Made by a program: the position numbers and the translations under genes
The notes under the pieces: generated by a model
Databases searched by the model: none
What the model was told of the DNA's origin: nothing
Seen by the model: only the letters and a program-made list of their open reading frames with translations
Shown here: piece after piece, positions 49,413 to 57,073 of the stretch
Layout of the letters: every line of letters starts with the position of its first letter
How positions within the stretch are numbered: the stretch's first letter is position 1
DNA from: Rhodococcus sp. RD6.2
GTDB lineage: Bacteria > Actinomycetota > Actinomycetes > Mycobacteriales > Mycobacteriaceae
Direction of reading: 5' to 3'
Assembly: GCF_001040705.1 (NCBI RefSeq)
Contig: NZ_CVQP01000007.1
Span: 27,815 to 91,814 of the forward strand
Length of the DNA: 64,000 nucleotides

Positions 49413-52400
49413 CTACTTGCGGCCGGGAGCCTTGGCGCCGGGCTTGAATCCGAGTCCGCCTGCCTTCGGCTGCGGCGGCGCCGGAGCTTCGGCGACCGGA
49501 GCAGCGGGTGCCTCCGCGACGGCGGGTGCCTCCTCGACCGGGGCTTCCTCCACGGGAGCCGGAGCCGGTGCCGGGGCGGCGGCGGGGGCCGCGGCCTTAC
49601 GGGCGCCGGGCGCCTTTGCGCCACCCTTGAATCCGAGTCCGCCTGCCTTCGGCTGCGGCGGCGCCGGAGCCTCGGCAGCAGCTGCCGCGGGAGCCTCGGC
49701 AGCGGGGGCTTCGGCGACCGGAGCAGCAGGCGCAGCCGGAGCAGCAGGCGCGGCGGCCTTCTTCGCACCCGGAGCCTTCAGTCCGCCCTTCATCTGGAGC
49801 CCGCCGGGCTTGGCGACCGGAGCGGCCGGAGCCTCGGCGGCCGGTGCCGCAGCCTCGGCAGCGGGAGCAGCCGGGGCAGGGGCCTTCGCGCCCGGAGCCT
49901 TGGCGCCAGGGGCCTTGAGCCCACCCTTCATCTGCAGTCCGCCGGGCTTGGCGGCCGGGGCAGCGGGAGTTGCGGCCTCGGCAGCGGGTGCGGCAGGCGC
50001 AGCGGCCTTGGCACCCGGAGCCTTGAGCCCACCCTTCATCTGCAGGCCACCCGCCTTCGCGGCGGGAGCTGCAGCCGGAGCCTCGGCGGCCGGCGCGGCT
50101 GCAGCCGCAGCGCCACCGGGAGCCTTGAGACCACCCTTCATCTGCAGGCCACCGGGCGCCTTGGGGCCGCCCTTCATCTGCAGACCGCCTGCCTTCGGGG
50201 CAACCGCCGCGGCAGCGGCCGCTACGGGAGCCTCGACCTCGGCCGGTGCCTCCTCGACAACGGGCGCGGCCTCGGCGACGACGGCCTCCCGCGGCGTCTG
50301 CACGACGACGAGGTTCTCCGTCAGCTTCGCCGGCTCGAGGCGGGTGATGGACTCGAGCATCATCTGCGCGACGTCGACGACCTCGACGCCTTCGCCCTGG
50401 CCCTGCTCCTGACGTGCGGTGACGCCGTCGGTGAGCATGACGCGGCAGAACGGGCAGCCGGTCGCGATCTTCTTCGGATCGGTGGACAGTGCCTCGTCGA
50501 CGCGGTCGACGTTGATGCGCTTGCCGAGCTGCTCCTCCATCCACATGCGGGCACCGCCGGCGCCACAGCACATGGACCGCTCGCCGTGGCGAGGCATTTC
50601 CTTGAGGTTCGAGCCGGTCGCGGCCATCAGCTCACGTGGCGCGTCGTACACCTTGTTGTGGCGACCCAGGAAGCACGGGTCGTGGTAGGTGACGTCTTCC
50701 TGCACCGACGAGACGGGGATCAGCTTCTTCGCCCGCACGAGACGGTTGAGGAGCTGGGTGTGGTGGACGACCTCGTAGCGGCCACCAACCTCCGGGTACT
50801 CGTTGCCGAGGGCGTTGAAGCAGTGCGCGCAGGTGACGACGATCTTGCGCTTGGACTCCTCGATGCCGTCGAAGACGTTGTTGAGGACCTCGATGTTCTG
50901 CATCGCGAGCTGCTGGAAGAGGAACTCGTTACCGGCGCGACGTGCGGAGTCGCCGGTGCAGGTCTCCTCGGCGCCCAGAACCATGAACTTCACGCCCGCG
51001 GTCGCGAGGAGCTCGGCGACGGCCTTCGTGGTCTTCTTGGCGCGGTCCTCGTAGGCGCCGGCGCAGCCGACCCAGAAGAGGTACTCGTAGTCGTCGAACG
51101 TCTCGGCGTCCTTGCCGAACACCGGGATCTCGAAGTCCATCTCGGAGATCCAGTTGAGGCGGTCCTTGGAGTTCTGGCCCCAGGGGTTGCCCTTGTTCTC
51201 GAGGTTCTTGAACAGGCCCGCGAGCTCGGTCGGGAACTCCGACTCGATGAGCACCTGGTAGCGGCGCATGTCGATGATGTGGTCGACGTGCTCGATGTCG
51301 ACGGGGCACTGCTCGACGCAGGCGCCACAGTTGGTGCACGACCACAGGGTTTCGAGGTCGATGACGGGGGCCTGCTCGCCCGCGGCGACCAGTTCGGCGG
51401 TCTCGCCGACGAGCTTGCGCTCGGCTTCGAGGCGCGCGGCCTCGGGGATCTTCGCGAGCGCGGCTTCGTTCACGTTGCCGTCGGCGTCGACGAGGCCAAC
51501 CTCGTCGCCGCCCATGTCCTTGCGGCCACCGGCCAGCAGGTACGGGGCCTTGGTGTAGCCGTGGTCGCGCAGCGACATGATGAGCAGCTTCGGCGACAGC
51601 GGCTTTCCGGTGTTCCAGGCGGGGCACTGCGACTGGCAGCGGCCACACTCGGTGCACGTGGTGAAGTCGAGCCAGCCCTTCCACGAGAAGTCCTCGATGC
51701 GTCCGGCGCCGAGGGTGTCGGTGTCCGGGTCGACGTTGTCCATGGTGAGGGCCTTGCCCTTGGACATCATCGGCTTCGCGGCGCCGAGGGCGACGCCGCC
51801 GTCGTTCTCACGCTTGAAGTAGATGTTGGGGAACGCGGAGAAGCGGTGCCACGCGACGCCCCAGGTGATGTTGCGGCCGACGACGAACAGCCAGACCATG
51901 CCGGACATCAGCTTGACGAAGGCGAAGATCGAGACGAGCGTGACGTTCGCCGGGATCACATTGGCGATCAGGCCGGTGACCGGGTCGGTCCAGCTGGAGT
52001 GGCCTTGCAGCGACAGCACGCCTGCCTTCACCAGCACCATGCCGATGCCCTCGGTGAGCACGACCCATTCGACGAAGTAGGCGGGACCGAACTTCGATCC
52101 GCTGAAGCGGGAGAGGCGCTCGGGCAGTCGCGGGTGGTTGAGCTGGCGGATCACCATCAGCGTGACGATGCCGACGACCGTGCCGACGCCGAGGATCTCG
52201 TCGCCGAGGTGGAACCACCACGTCTCACCGATGATCGGCCACGACCAGGTGGGATCGAAGGTCTGGCCATACGCCATGAACCAGAACTGGGCGCCGACGA
52301 GGAAGCCGATCATGACGAGCCAGTGCGCCCAGCCGACGGTGCGGAACTTCTGCATCCGGGTGTGCGCGATGAACTCGATGATCATCTGCTTGAAGCGGGG

Positions 52401-52544
52401 GAAGAACGGGCGCCACCGGTCGGGCGCGGGCTGACCGATCGTCACTGTCTTGCCCATGGTCCAGGCCCCGCTGAGGAACGAGGCCCAGCACACGAGGCTG
52501 AGCAGTACGCCGATCGTGCCCAACGTGATCGTCAGGGCATTCAT
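49413..52544 (-). CDS. Membrane Fe-S oxidoreductase (heterodisulfide-reductase-like) with repeat tail
   Basis: A 1043-residue protein. Residues 1-235 carry about five membrane segments of the HdrE/NarI-like type. Two [4Fe-4S] motifs follow, CTECGRCQSQCP (297-308) and CTNCGACVEQCP (403-414), then two CCG-type domains (C572/C575 in TCAHCFNALG, and C624, C659-C660 in HDPCFL and SMCCGAGG). Mycobacterium Rv0338c has the same core in about 880 residues. From residue about 784 to the end there are seven GGL(Q/G)(M/F)K-G-KAPG repeats in Ala/Pro linkers. It probably passes electrons between a cytoplasmic donor and membrane quinone; the physiological pair is not known. DtxR-like boxes precede it. Confidence 0.9.
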   Translation of the reverse strand: MNALTITLGTIGVLLSLVCWASFLSGAWTMGKTVTIGQPAPDRWRPFFPRFKQMIIEFIAHTRMQKFRTVGWAHWLVMIGFLVGAQFWFMAYGQTFDPTWSWPIIGETWWFHLGDEILGVGTVVGIVTLMVIRQLNHPRLPERLSRFSGSKFGPAYFVEWVVLTEGIGMVLVKAGVLSLQGHSSWTDPVTGLIANVIPANVTLVSIFAFVKLMSGMVWLFVVGRNITWGVAWHRFSAFPNIYFKRENDGGVALGAAKPMMSKGKALTMDNVDPDTDTLGAGRIEDFSWKGWLDFTTCTECGRCQSQCPAWNTGKPLSPKLLIMSLRDHGYTKAPYLLAGGRKDMGGDEVGLVDADGNVNEAALAKIPEAARLEAERKLVGETAELVAAGEQAPVIDLETLWSCTNCGACVEQCPVDIEHVDHIIDMRRYQVLIESEFPTELAGLFKNLENKGNPWGQNSKDRLNWISEMDFEIPVFGKDAETFDDYEYLFWVGCAGAYEDRAKKTTKAVAELLATAGVKFMVLGAEETCTGDSARRAGNEFLFQQLAMQNIEVLNNVFDGIEESKRKIVVTCAHCFNALGNEYPEVGGRYEVVHHTQLLNRLVRAKKLIPVSSVQEDVTYHDPCFLGRHNKVYDAPRELMAATGSNLKEMPRHGERSMCCGAGGARMWMEEQLGKRINVDRVDEALSTDPKKIATGCPFCRVMLTDGVTARQEQGQGEGVEVVDVAQMMLESITRLEPAKLTENLVVVQTPREAVVAEAAPVVEEAPAEVEAPVAAAAAAVAPKAGGLQMKGGPKAPGGLQMKGGLKAPGGAAAAAAPAAEAPAAAPAAKAGGLQMKGGLKAPGAKAAAPAAPAAEAATPAAPAAKPGGLQMKGGLKAPGAKAPGAKAPAPAAPAAEAAAPAAEAPAAPVAKPGGLQMKGGLKAPGAKKAAAPAAPAAPAAPVAEAPAAEAPAAAAAEAPAPPQPKAGGLGFKGGAKAPGARKAAAPAAAPAPAPAPVEEAPVEEAPAVAEAPAAPVAEAPAPPQPKAGGLGFKPGAKAPGRK

Positions 52545-52584
52545 GTCACGGCCTTTCCTTCTCCGACGGTTACGCCTGCAAGCG

Positions 52585-52733
52585 TAAGGTACCTAAGTTA
52601 CCCGCCGGTAGCATTTGGTTTCACATCATGTCACGGCTGCGTGCGCCGGGTTTTCGCCCGGGTGCACAGTAGTGCTTGCGTTCACGGTAAAGGCCCGTGC
52701 GCCGATCGATTCGCGCAGGTTAGCCTAAGTTAG
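52585..52733. promoter_or_regulatory. DtxR/IdeR-like iron boxes
   Basis: Two sites resemble the iron box TTAGGTTAGGCTAACCTAA. Site 1, TAAGGTACCTAAGTTA (52585-52600), lies 41 bases before the Fe-S oxidoreductase start. Site 2, AGGTTAGCCTAAGTTAG (52717-52733), matches about 14 of 19 consensus positions and lies about 150 bases before the exported-protein start. TTTCCTAACTTT near 52,770 is a further half-site. Iron repression of both directions is inferred. Confidence 0.5.
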
Positions 52734-52880
52734 GCAACTGACCAGTAACTTAGCGATCTCCTGAGGGTTTCCTAACTTTGACGCGAAGTCGTTGTTCTCA
52801 GGAGGTTCACAGACTAGTGTGCGTGTGTTGCTGTGTCTTTTCTCGCCAAACCGCGAGTCATTCCGGAGGGGATATACCGA

Positions 52881-53543
52881 ATGAAGCTCAGGAAGTCTGC
52901 CGTCACGTCGATGCTGGCGATCGCCGCACTCGGCGTCAGTGTCGGCACCGCCAGCGCCAACCCGGCGCCGGAGACCATCGACTGGAACTCGAAGATCGAG
53001 GGAACGTCCGTGGTCACCACCATCGATGCGGGTGCGTTCAAGGTGTCCGGTGACGGCAAGAACATCGAGCTGCAGGACGGTCGCGGCAATGCCGTCGTCA
53101 GCCTCCCGCTCGCGTTCCAGCTCAACACCCTGCAGTTCCCGATGGACCAGAAGATCAGCGAGGACGGCAAGACCGTCACCCTGACCCCGGTCTTCGACCT
53201 CGGCAAGGCCAAGTCGATCTCCGGCAACGCGACCGCGCAGCCGATCAACGGCGCCGGCCTCGCGATCAAGGACATCGCCTCGCCGGACGAGAACCTCAAG
53301 GCGCAGCAGACCTTCACCTCGCAGCTCGCCGTCGCCACCGCTTCCGGTGGCCTGCTCGGCACCATCATCGGTGCGGTCGTGGGCACCTTCGTGATGCCGG
53401 CCGTCGGCACTGTCACCGGTGCTGGTATCGGTGGCGTCGTCGGCACCATCGCTGTTGGCGGCCCGACGCTGGTTGCCGCGGGCATCGGCCTGGGCCAGAC
53501 CCTGATGGCCGAGCCGGGCACCACGGTCTACGCGGCCAAGTAA
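52881..53543 (+). CDS. Exported protein of unknown function, 220 aa
   Basis: A signal peptide (MKLRKSAVTSMLAIAALGVS, then VGTASA with cleavage before NP) is followed by a beta-type domain (IDWNSKIEGTSVVTTIDAGA, then FKVSGDGKNIELQDGRGNAV). The C-terminal 80 residues are Gly-rich and hydrophobic (LLGTIIGAVVGTFVMPAVGT, then VTGAGIGGVVGTIAVGGPTL), like a membrane-inserting hairpin. I know similar proteins from rhodococci and nocardiae without function. The ATG at 52881 has GGAGGGGATATACCGA upstream. It is divergent from the Fe-S oxidoreductase with iron-box-like sites between, and closed by a very strong terminator. Outer-envelope location is conjecture. Confidence 0.75.
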   Translation: MKLRKSAVTSMLAIAALGVSVGTASANPAPETIDWNSKIEGTSVVTTIDAGAFKVSGDGKNIELQDGRGNAVVSLPLAFQLNTLQFPMDQKISEDGKTVTLTPVFDLGKAKSISGNATAQPINGAGLAIKDIASPDENLKAQQTFTSQLAVATASGGLLGTIIGAVVGTFVMPAVGTVTGAGIGGVVGTIAVGGPTLVAAGIGLGQTLMAEPGTTVYAAK

Positions 53544-53556
53544 CTCACTCGGTACG

Positions 53557-53599
53557 CGACAGCGGCCCGTCACCTCGTGGAGGTGACGGGCCGCTGTCG
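53557..53599 (+). terminator. 20-bp perfect hairpin after the exported-protein gene
   Basis: CGACAGCGGCCCGTCACCTC and its exact complement flank GTG, 13 bases past the stop at 53543. Confidence 0.92.
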
Positions 53600-53629
53600 T
53601 GTATGGGCACGTGTTCATGCCCTTGAACG

Positions 53630-53669
53630 CGTCGAGGCCGGGCCGCAAAGTTGCGGCCCGGCCTCGACG
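53630..53669 (-). terminator. 19-bp perfect hairpin after the 46-aa gene
   Basis: CGTCGAGGCCGGGCCGCAA and its exact complement flank AG. It lies 7 bases past the stop of the 46-aa gene (53677). Confidence 0.92.
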
Positions 53670-53676
53670 GCGTGGA

Positions 53677-53817
53677 TCAGGAGAGTCCGGCTCCGCCGGC
53701 GTTCATGGCGATGGCGGCGATGTAGCCCACCGACTTCATGACGATGCCCAGGACTGCACCGGTGTCCGATCCGGTGCCAGCGTCAGGGGTGGTGGCGTCG
53801 GCAATATCTGCGAGCAT
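53677..53817 (-). CDS. 46-aa peptide, possible small envelope protein
   Basis: The minus frame from ATG 53817 reads MLADIADATTPDAGTGSDTG, then AVLGIVMKSVGYIAAIAMNA and GGAGLS. The first half is acidic and Thr/Gly-rich, the second is an amphipathic or hydrophobic helix. GAGGAAG lies before the start and a perfect terminator after the stop, which marks a real gene. In size and in helix character it recalls the short PorA/PorH-type channel peptides of mycolic-acid bacteria, but I see no clear sequence match. It is too short for a secretion signal. Export by another route is conjecture. Confidence 0.7.
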   Translation of the reverse strand: MLADIADATTPDAGTGSDTGAVLGIVMKSVGYIAAIAMNAGGAGLS

Positions 53818-53997
53818 TGCACTTCCTCGTCGTGTAGGCCGACTCAGCGGCCGGCGGATTGCCCGACTGGATCCCCCCAGTCAGTTCGTTCTCTTTTCGT
53901 TGTTGGTGCGAAACGGTTACGCCAGCAACAACTTCGGGCATTCTACCCCGTGAGCTCATTCTGCAGTGACGCTACTCGTCACCTGCCCGCAACGAAC

Positions 53998-54032
53998 TGT
54001 GCGCGGGCCCCCGACCTGGGGACCCGCGCACA
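53998..54032 (-). terminator. Terminator of the first S1 protease gene
   Basis: TGTGCGCGGG and CCCGCGCACA arms with a CCCC/GGGG inner stem, 19 bases past the stop at 54051. The stretch 53818-53997 upstream of the 46-aa gene has its leader and promoter and no gene. Confidence 0.85.
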
Positions 54033-54050
54033 ATCTGCGTCATGCGGTGT

Positions 54051-55334
54051 CTAGCTGGTGCGGACCTTCAGGCCAGGGTTGGCGCCGATGATCGCGTTGA
54101 TCGGCGTCGCGAACAACTGCGGGCTGTCCCCGACGATCGTGGTGATGACCGTAGCGACCTCGCAGAACTTCAGGTCGGCGACGTTGGAGGCACTGGAGAT
54201 GCCGAGTGCGCGGTCGCCGGTGACGATGGTGCCGCCACTGTCGCCCTGCAGCGCGCAGATGTTGGCGGAGAAGCCGCCGCGCAGGACACGTGCGCCCACG
54301 CCCACGGTCTGGTTGACCGCGTTGATGGTGCCGCAGGTGAAGCCGGTGGTCAGACCGGACTTGCAGACGGGTGCGCCGACGACGGGGTCGGCGGTGCCGG
54401 TGATGTGCAGCGGCGAGCGTCCGGGCACGCGGACCAGGTTGTTCTGGAAGCGATGGGCCTCGGCGTCCTCGATGTCGATGATCGAGAAGTCGAGTCCGTC
54501 GAGGTTGGTGCGCTTGAACGTCCCGATCTGCGGTCCGAACACGCCGTCTGCGGGCATCTGGAACACCTTGGACCCGGGAGCGCCGTGGTTCGGGTCGCAG
54601 TGGCCTGCCGAGATGTTGACGGTGGCACCGGAGCCGTCGACGCCGTTGAACCCGAGCGAGCAGCGGAACGCGCCCTCGGCGTTCTCGGCGGCGTAGGAGT
54701 CGCCGCCGAAGAGTGCGTCGTCAGGTGCGCCGCCGTTGTCGACGACGGGTGCGACCGAACCGAGCGCGGGCTGCAGGGCGAGGACCGCGCCTTCGAGGAA
54801 GTCGGGCACCTGGAATCCGCCGACCTCGACCGTGTTCGAGACGCGGAGCACGAGGTTGTTGTTGACGACGTCGACCGCTGCGCCGCCGACGAGGCCGGCC
54901 AGGGGCTCGGGGAGAGTGGAGATCCACTTCTGCGCCTGTGTCAGCTGGTCCTCGAGGGCCCGTTCGCTGCGCGGCAGGTCCTTGACCGTGTAGCCGGCCT
55001 CTTCGACGGCCTTACGGGCGGCGTCCGTGTCGGTGCCGTCGGCGAGTCCGACCAGGGGCTTGCCGGCCGGGTCGAGCCATGCGCCTGCGAACACGTCAGG
55101 GAATTTCTTGCGCATCTCGTTGGCGAACGCCACCAGCTTCTGGCCTGCGTCGGCCTTCGTCAGGTACTCCTCCGCGCTGAGGCCGAGGTCGCGCTTGACT
55201 GCGGCGACGAGATCCTCGGGCAGCGCCGCGGCGGGAGCGGGGGTGGCGGGGGCCGCGTGTGCGAACGCGGGAGCGAGCAGGAGTAGAGCGGCGGAACCGA
55301 TCATCGCGGCGCGAAGCGCGCGGGTGCTGCGCAT
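54051..55334 (-). CDS. Secreted S1-family serine protease with pro-region
   Basis: A 427-residue protein with a signal peptide (MIGSAALLLLAPAFAHA), an alpha-lytic-protease-type pro-region (LPEDLVAAVKRDLGLSAEEY, about 39-190), and a chymotrypsin-fold domain. The catalytic triad is His245 (ISAGHCD), Asp282 (LDFSIID) and Ser366 (GDSGG). Cys pairs C225/C246, C324/C334 and C360/C391 fit the streptogrisin disulfide pattern. ATG 55334 follows GGAAGG; upstream residues to 55481 are not protein-like. It should be autoprocessed after export. A paralogue follows at 55602. Substrates unknown. Confidence 0.9.
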   Translation of the reverse strand: MRSTRALRAAMIGSAALLLLAPAFAHAAPATPAPAAALPEDLVAAVKRDLGLSAEEYLTKADAGQKLVAFANEMRKKFPDVFAGAWLDPAGKPLVGLADGTDTDAARKAVEEAGYTVKDLPRSERALEDQLTQAQKWISTLPEPLAGLVGGAAVDVVNNNLVLRVSNTVEVGGFQVPDFLEGAVLALQPALGSVAPVVDNGGAPDDALFGGDSYAAENAEGAFRCSLGFNGVDGSGATVNISAGHCDPNHGAPGSKVFQMPADGVFGPQIGTFKRTNLDGLDFSIIDIEDAEAHRFQNNLVRVPGRSPLHITGTADPVVGAPVCKSGLTTGFTCGTINAVNQTVGVGARVLRGGFSANICALQGDSGGTIVTGDRALGISSASNVADLKFCEVATVITTIVGDSPQLFATPINAIIGANPGLKVRTS

Positions 55335-55551
55335 GAGGACCTTCCGTTCGGGGACACGCGACTGACGTGAGGCAGGCATGCGGGCACGGCCGGGCGCCGC
55401 GGGTCCGGGTCGAATGCCCATGACTATATGGCCTGGAGCGCCGAGAAAACACCGTCTCGCGGATTTGCGGAGTGGCGGCATCCGAATTGCCGGGGATGTC
55501 TCATCCGAATCACCTGGGATGCCGTATCCGGCAGGGCGGTGCTGGGAAACG

Positions 55552-55588
55552 ACGACGGCCGCACCGGTGGTTCCGGTGCGGCCGTCGT
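55552..55588 (-). terminator. 16-bp perfect hairpin after the second protease gene
   Basis: ACGACGGCCGCACCGG and CCGGTGCGGCCGTCGT flank TGGTT, 14 bases past the stop at 55602. Confidence 0.9.
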
Positions 55589-55601
55589 GTCGTTCGTTCC
55601 G

Positions 55602-56945
55602 TCAGGCAGGTGCGTCCTGGGTGCGGATCCGAAGATCACGGCCGAGGGTGGCGTTGGCGCGCTCGACGATCTTCTCGATCGGGACACCGATGCTCGCGGT
55701 GCCGCCGTCGAGGGCGAGGACCAGGTTCGCTTCGGTGCAGTTGGGGGCACCGCTAGCGTTGGATCCGGACGAGACGCCGAGCGCTCGGGTGCCGGTGAGG
55801 ATCGCTCCGCCGCTGTCGCCGCTGAGCGTGCAGGTGGACCCGGCGAATCCGCGGACGAGGCGGTTGGTTCCGTTCGCCAGATCCAGCGGCACGTCGACGG
55901 AGTCGGCGAGCACGATCCCGCAGGTGAAGGCGGAGGTCTGACCGGACTTGCAGATCGGTGCCCCGACGATCGGTCGTGCGGTGCCGGTGACGGTGACGGT
56001 GGTTCCGTTGGCGCCGCGGACGGTCGGCTGGTTCAGGCCTGCGTCGACGCCCGCCTTGTTCAGACCGATCACCGAGTAGTCGAGGCCCTCGGCCTTGACG
56101 CCCATCTCGGAGTGCTCGAAGCTGCCGATCTCGGTGCTGCGGGTGACGTCCGTGTGGTTGGGAAGGTACACCGGAGACCCGCCGGCGACGCCGGACTGCC
56201 CCTGGGCCGGGTCGCAGTGCCCGGCGCTGACGTTGTACGCGGCACCGTCCGCGCCGACGGCGTTGAAGCCGAACGAGCACACCCCGATCTCCTCCACGGG
56301 TGTCGCGGCGGACAGCGGCTTCGCGGTGGTGACGTAGGTGTCGCCGCCCTGCGGGCGCGGATCGACGGGGCCACCGCCGCCGGGGGAGACGATCACCTTC
56401 AGTTGGGCGAGCAGGGTCGGCAGGTTCAGTGCGCGTCCGATCGGGCTGTTCACGACGTCGATGACGACCTGGTTGTTCAGCACGTCGATCGACGTCGAGT
56501 TCACCTGCGAGGACACGTCCTGCGGAAGCGCCGTGATCCACTGGTTCAGCTGGCCTCGAGCGGCCTCGAGTTGGCGCTCGGACTTGGTGGCCATGTGGGT
56601 TCCGTAGCCGTCCGCCGACACCCGCTGCGCAGCCTCGGTCGTGGTGACGGCGACGATGGGACGCCCGTCCGTGGCGATCCACGACCCGGCGAAGGTGTCG
56701 GGCGCCGATTCGCGCAGTCCGTCGGAGTACGTCCCGAGGCGCTGAGCGAGTTCGGCCCGTTCGAGGTACTGCTCCGGCGTCAGCTTGAGGTCACGCTTGA
56801 TGGCGTCGACGAGTTCCGCGGGGAGTTGCGTCACCTGCTTCTCGGTCACCAGGGGTTCATGCGGCGCGGCCTGCGCGAGTGAGGCGACAGGGAGGAGCGT
56901 GGCAGAGGCCAGGATTGCGGCGCGGAGCACCAGCGGCAGACGCAT
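55602..56945 (-). CDS. Secreted S1-family serine protease, paralogue
   Basis: A 447-residue protein of the same plan as the gene at 54051: signal peptide (ILASATLLPVASLAQA), pro-region with LPAELVDAIKRDLKLTPEQY, and catalytic His243 (VSAGHCD), Asp289 (GLDYSVIG) and Ser378 (GDSGG). A Pro/Gly-rich linker (SPGGGGPVDPRPQGG) separates pro-region and protease domain. Identity to the first copy is clear but moderate, so the duplication is old. ATG 56945 gives the signal peptide at once. Each copy has its own terminator, so they are separate transcripts. Confidence 0.9.
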   Translation of the reverse strand: MRLPLVLRAAILASATLLPVASLAQAAPHEPLVTEKQVTQLPAELVDAIKRDLKLTPEQYLERAELAQRLGTYSDGLRESAPDTFAGSWIATDGRPIVAVTTTEAAQRVSADGYGTHMATKSERQLEAARGQLNQWITALPQDVSSQVNSTSIDVLNNQVVIDVVNSPIGRALNLPTLLAQLKVIVSPGGGGPVDPRPQGGDTYVTTAKPLSAATPVEEIGVCSFGFNAVGADGAAYNVSAGHCDPAQGQSGVAGGSPVYLPNHTDVTRSTEIGSFEHSEMGVKAEGLDYSVIGLNKAGVDAGLNQPTVRGANGTTVTVTGTARPIVGAPICKSGQTSAFTCGIVLADSVDVPLDLANGTNRLVRGFAGSTCTLSGDSGGAILTGTRALGVSSGSNASGAPNCTEANLVLALDGGTASIGVPIEKIVERANATLGRDLRIRTQDAPA

Positions 56946-57073
56946 GAAGACCCTTCTGGAGGCGTTCGGACGGACGACGACGCCCTACCATAGGGGAAAC
57001 TTCGATGTGATGTCGGCAACTGCTGGTAGCAGGATTTCTTATCAGAAATTCCCGTCCCGTAGCGGCTTCGTCC

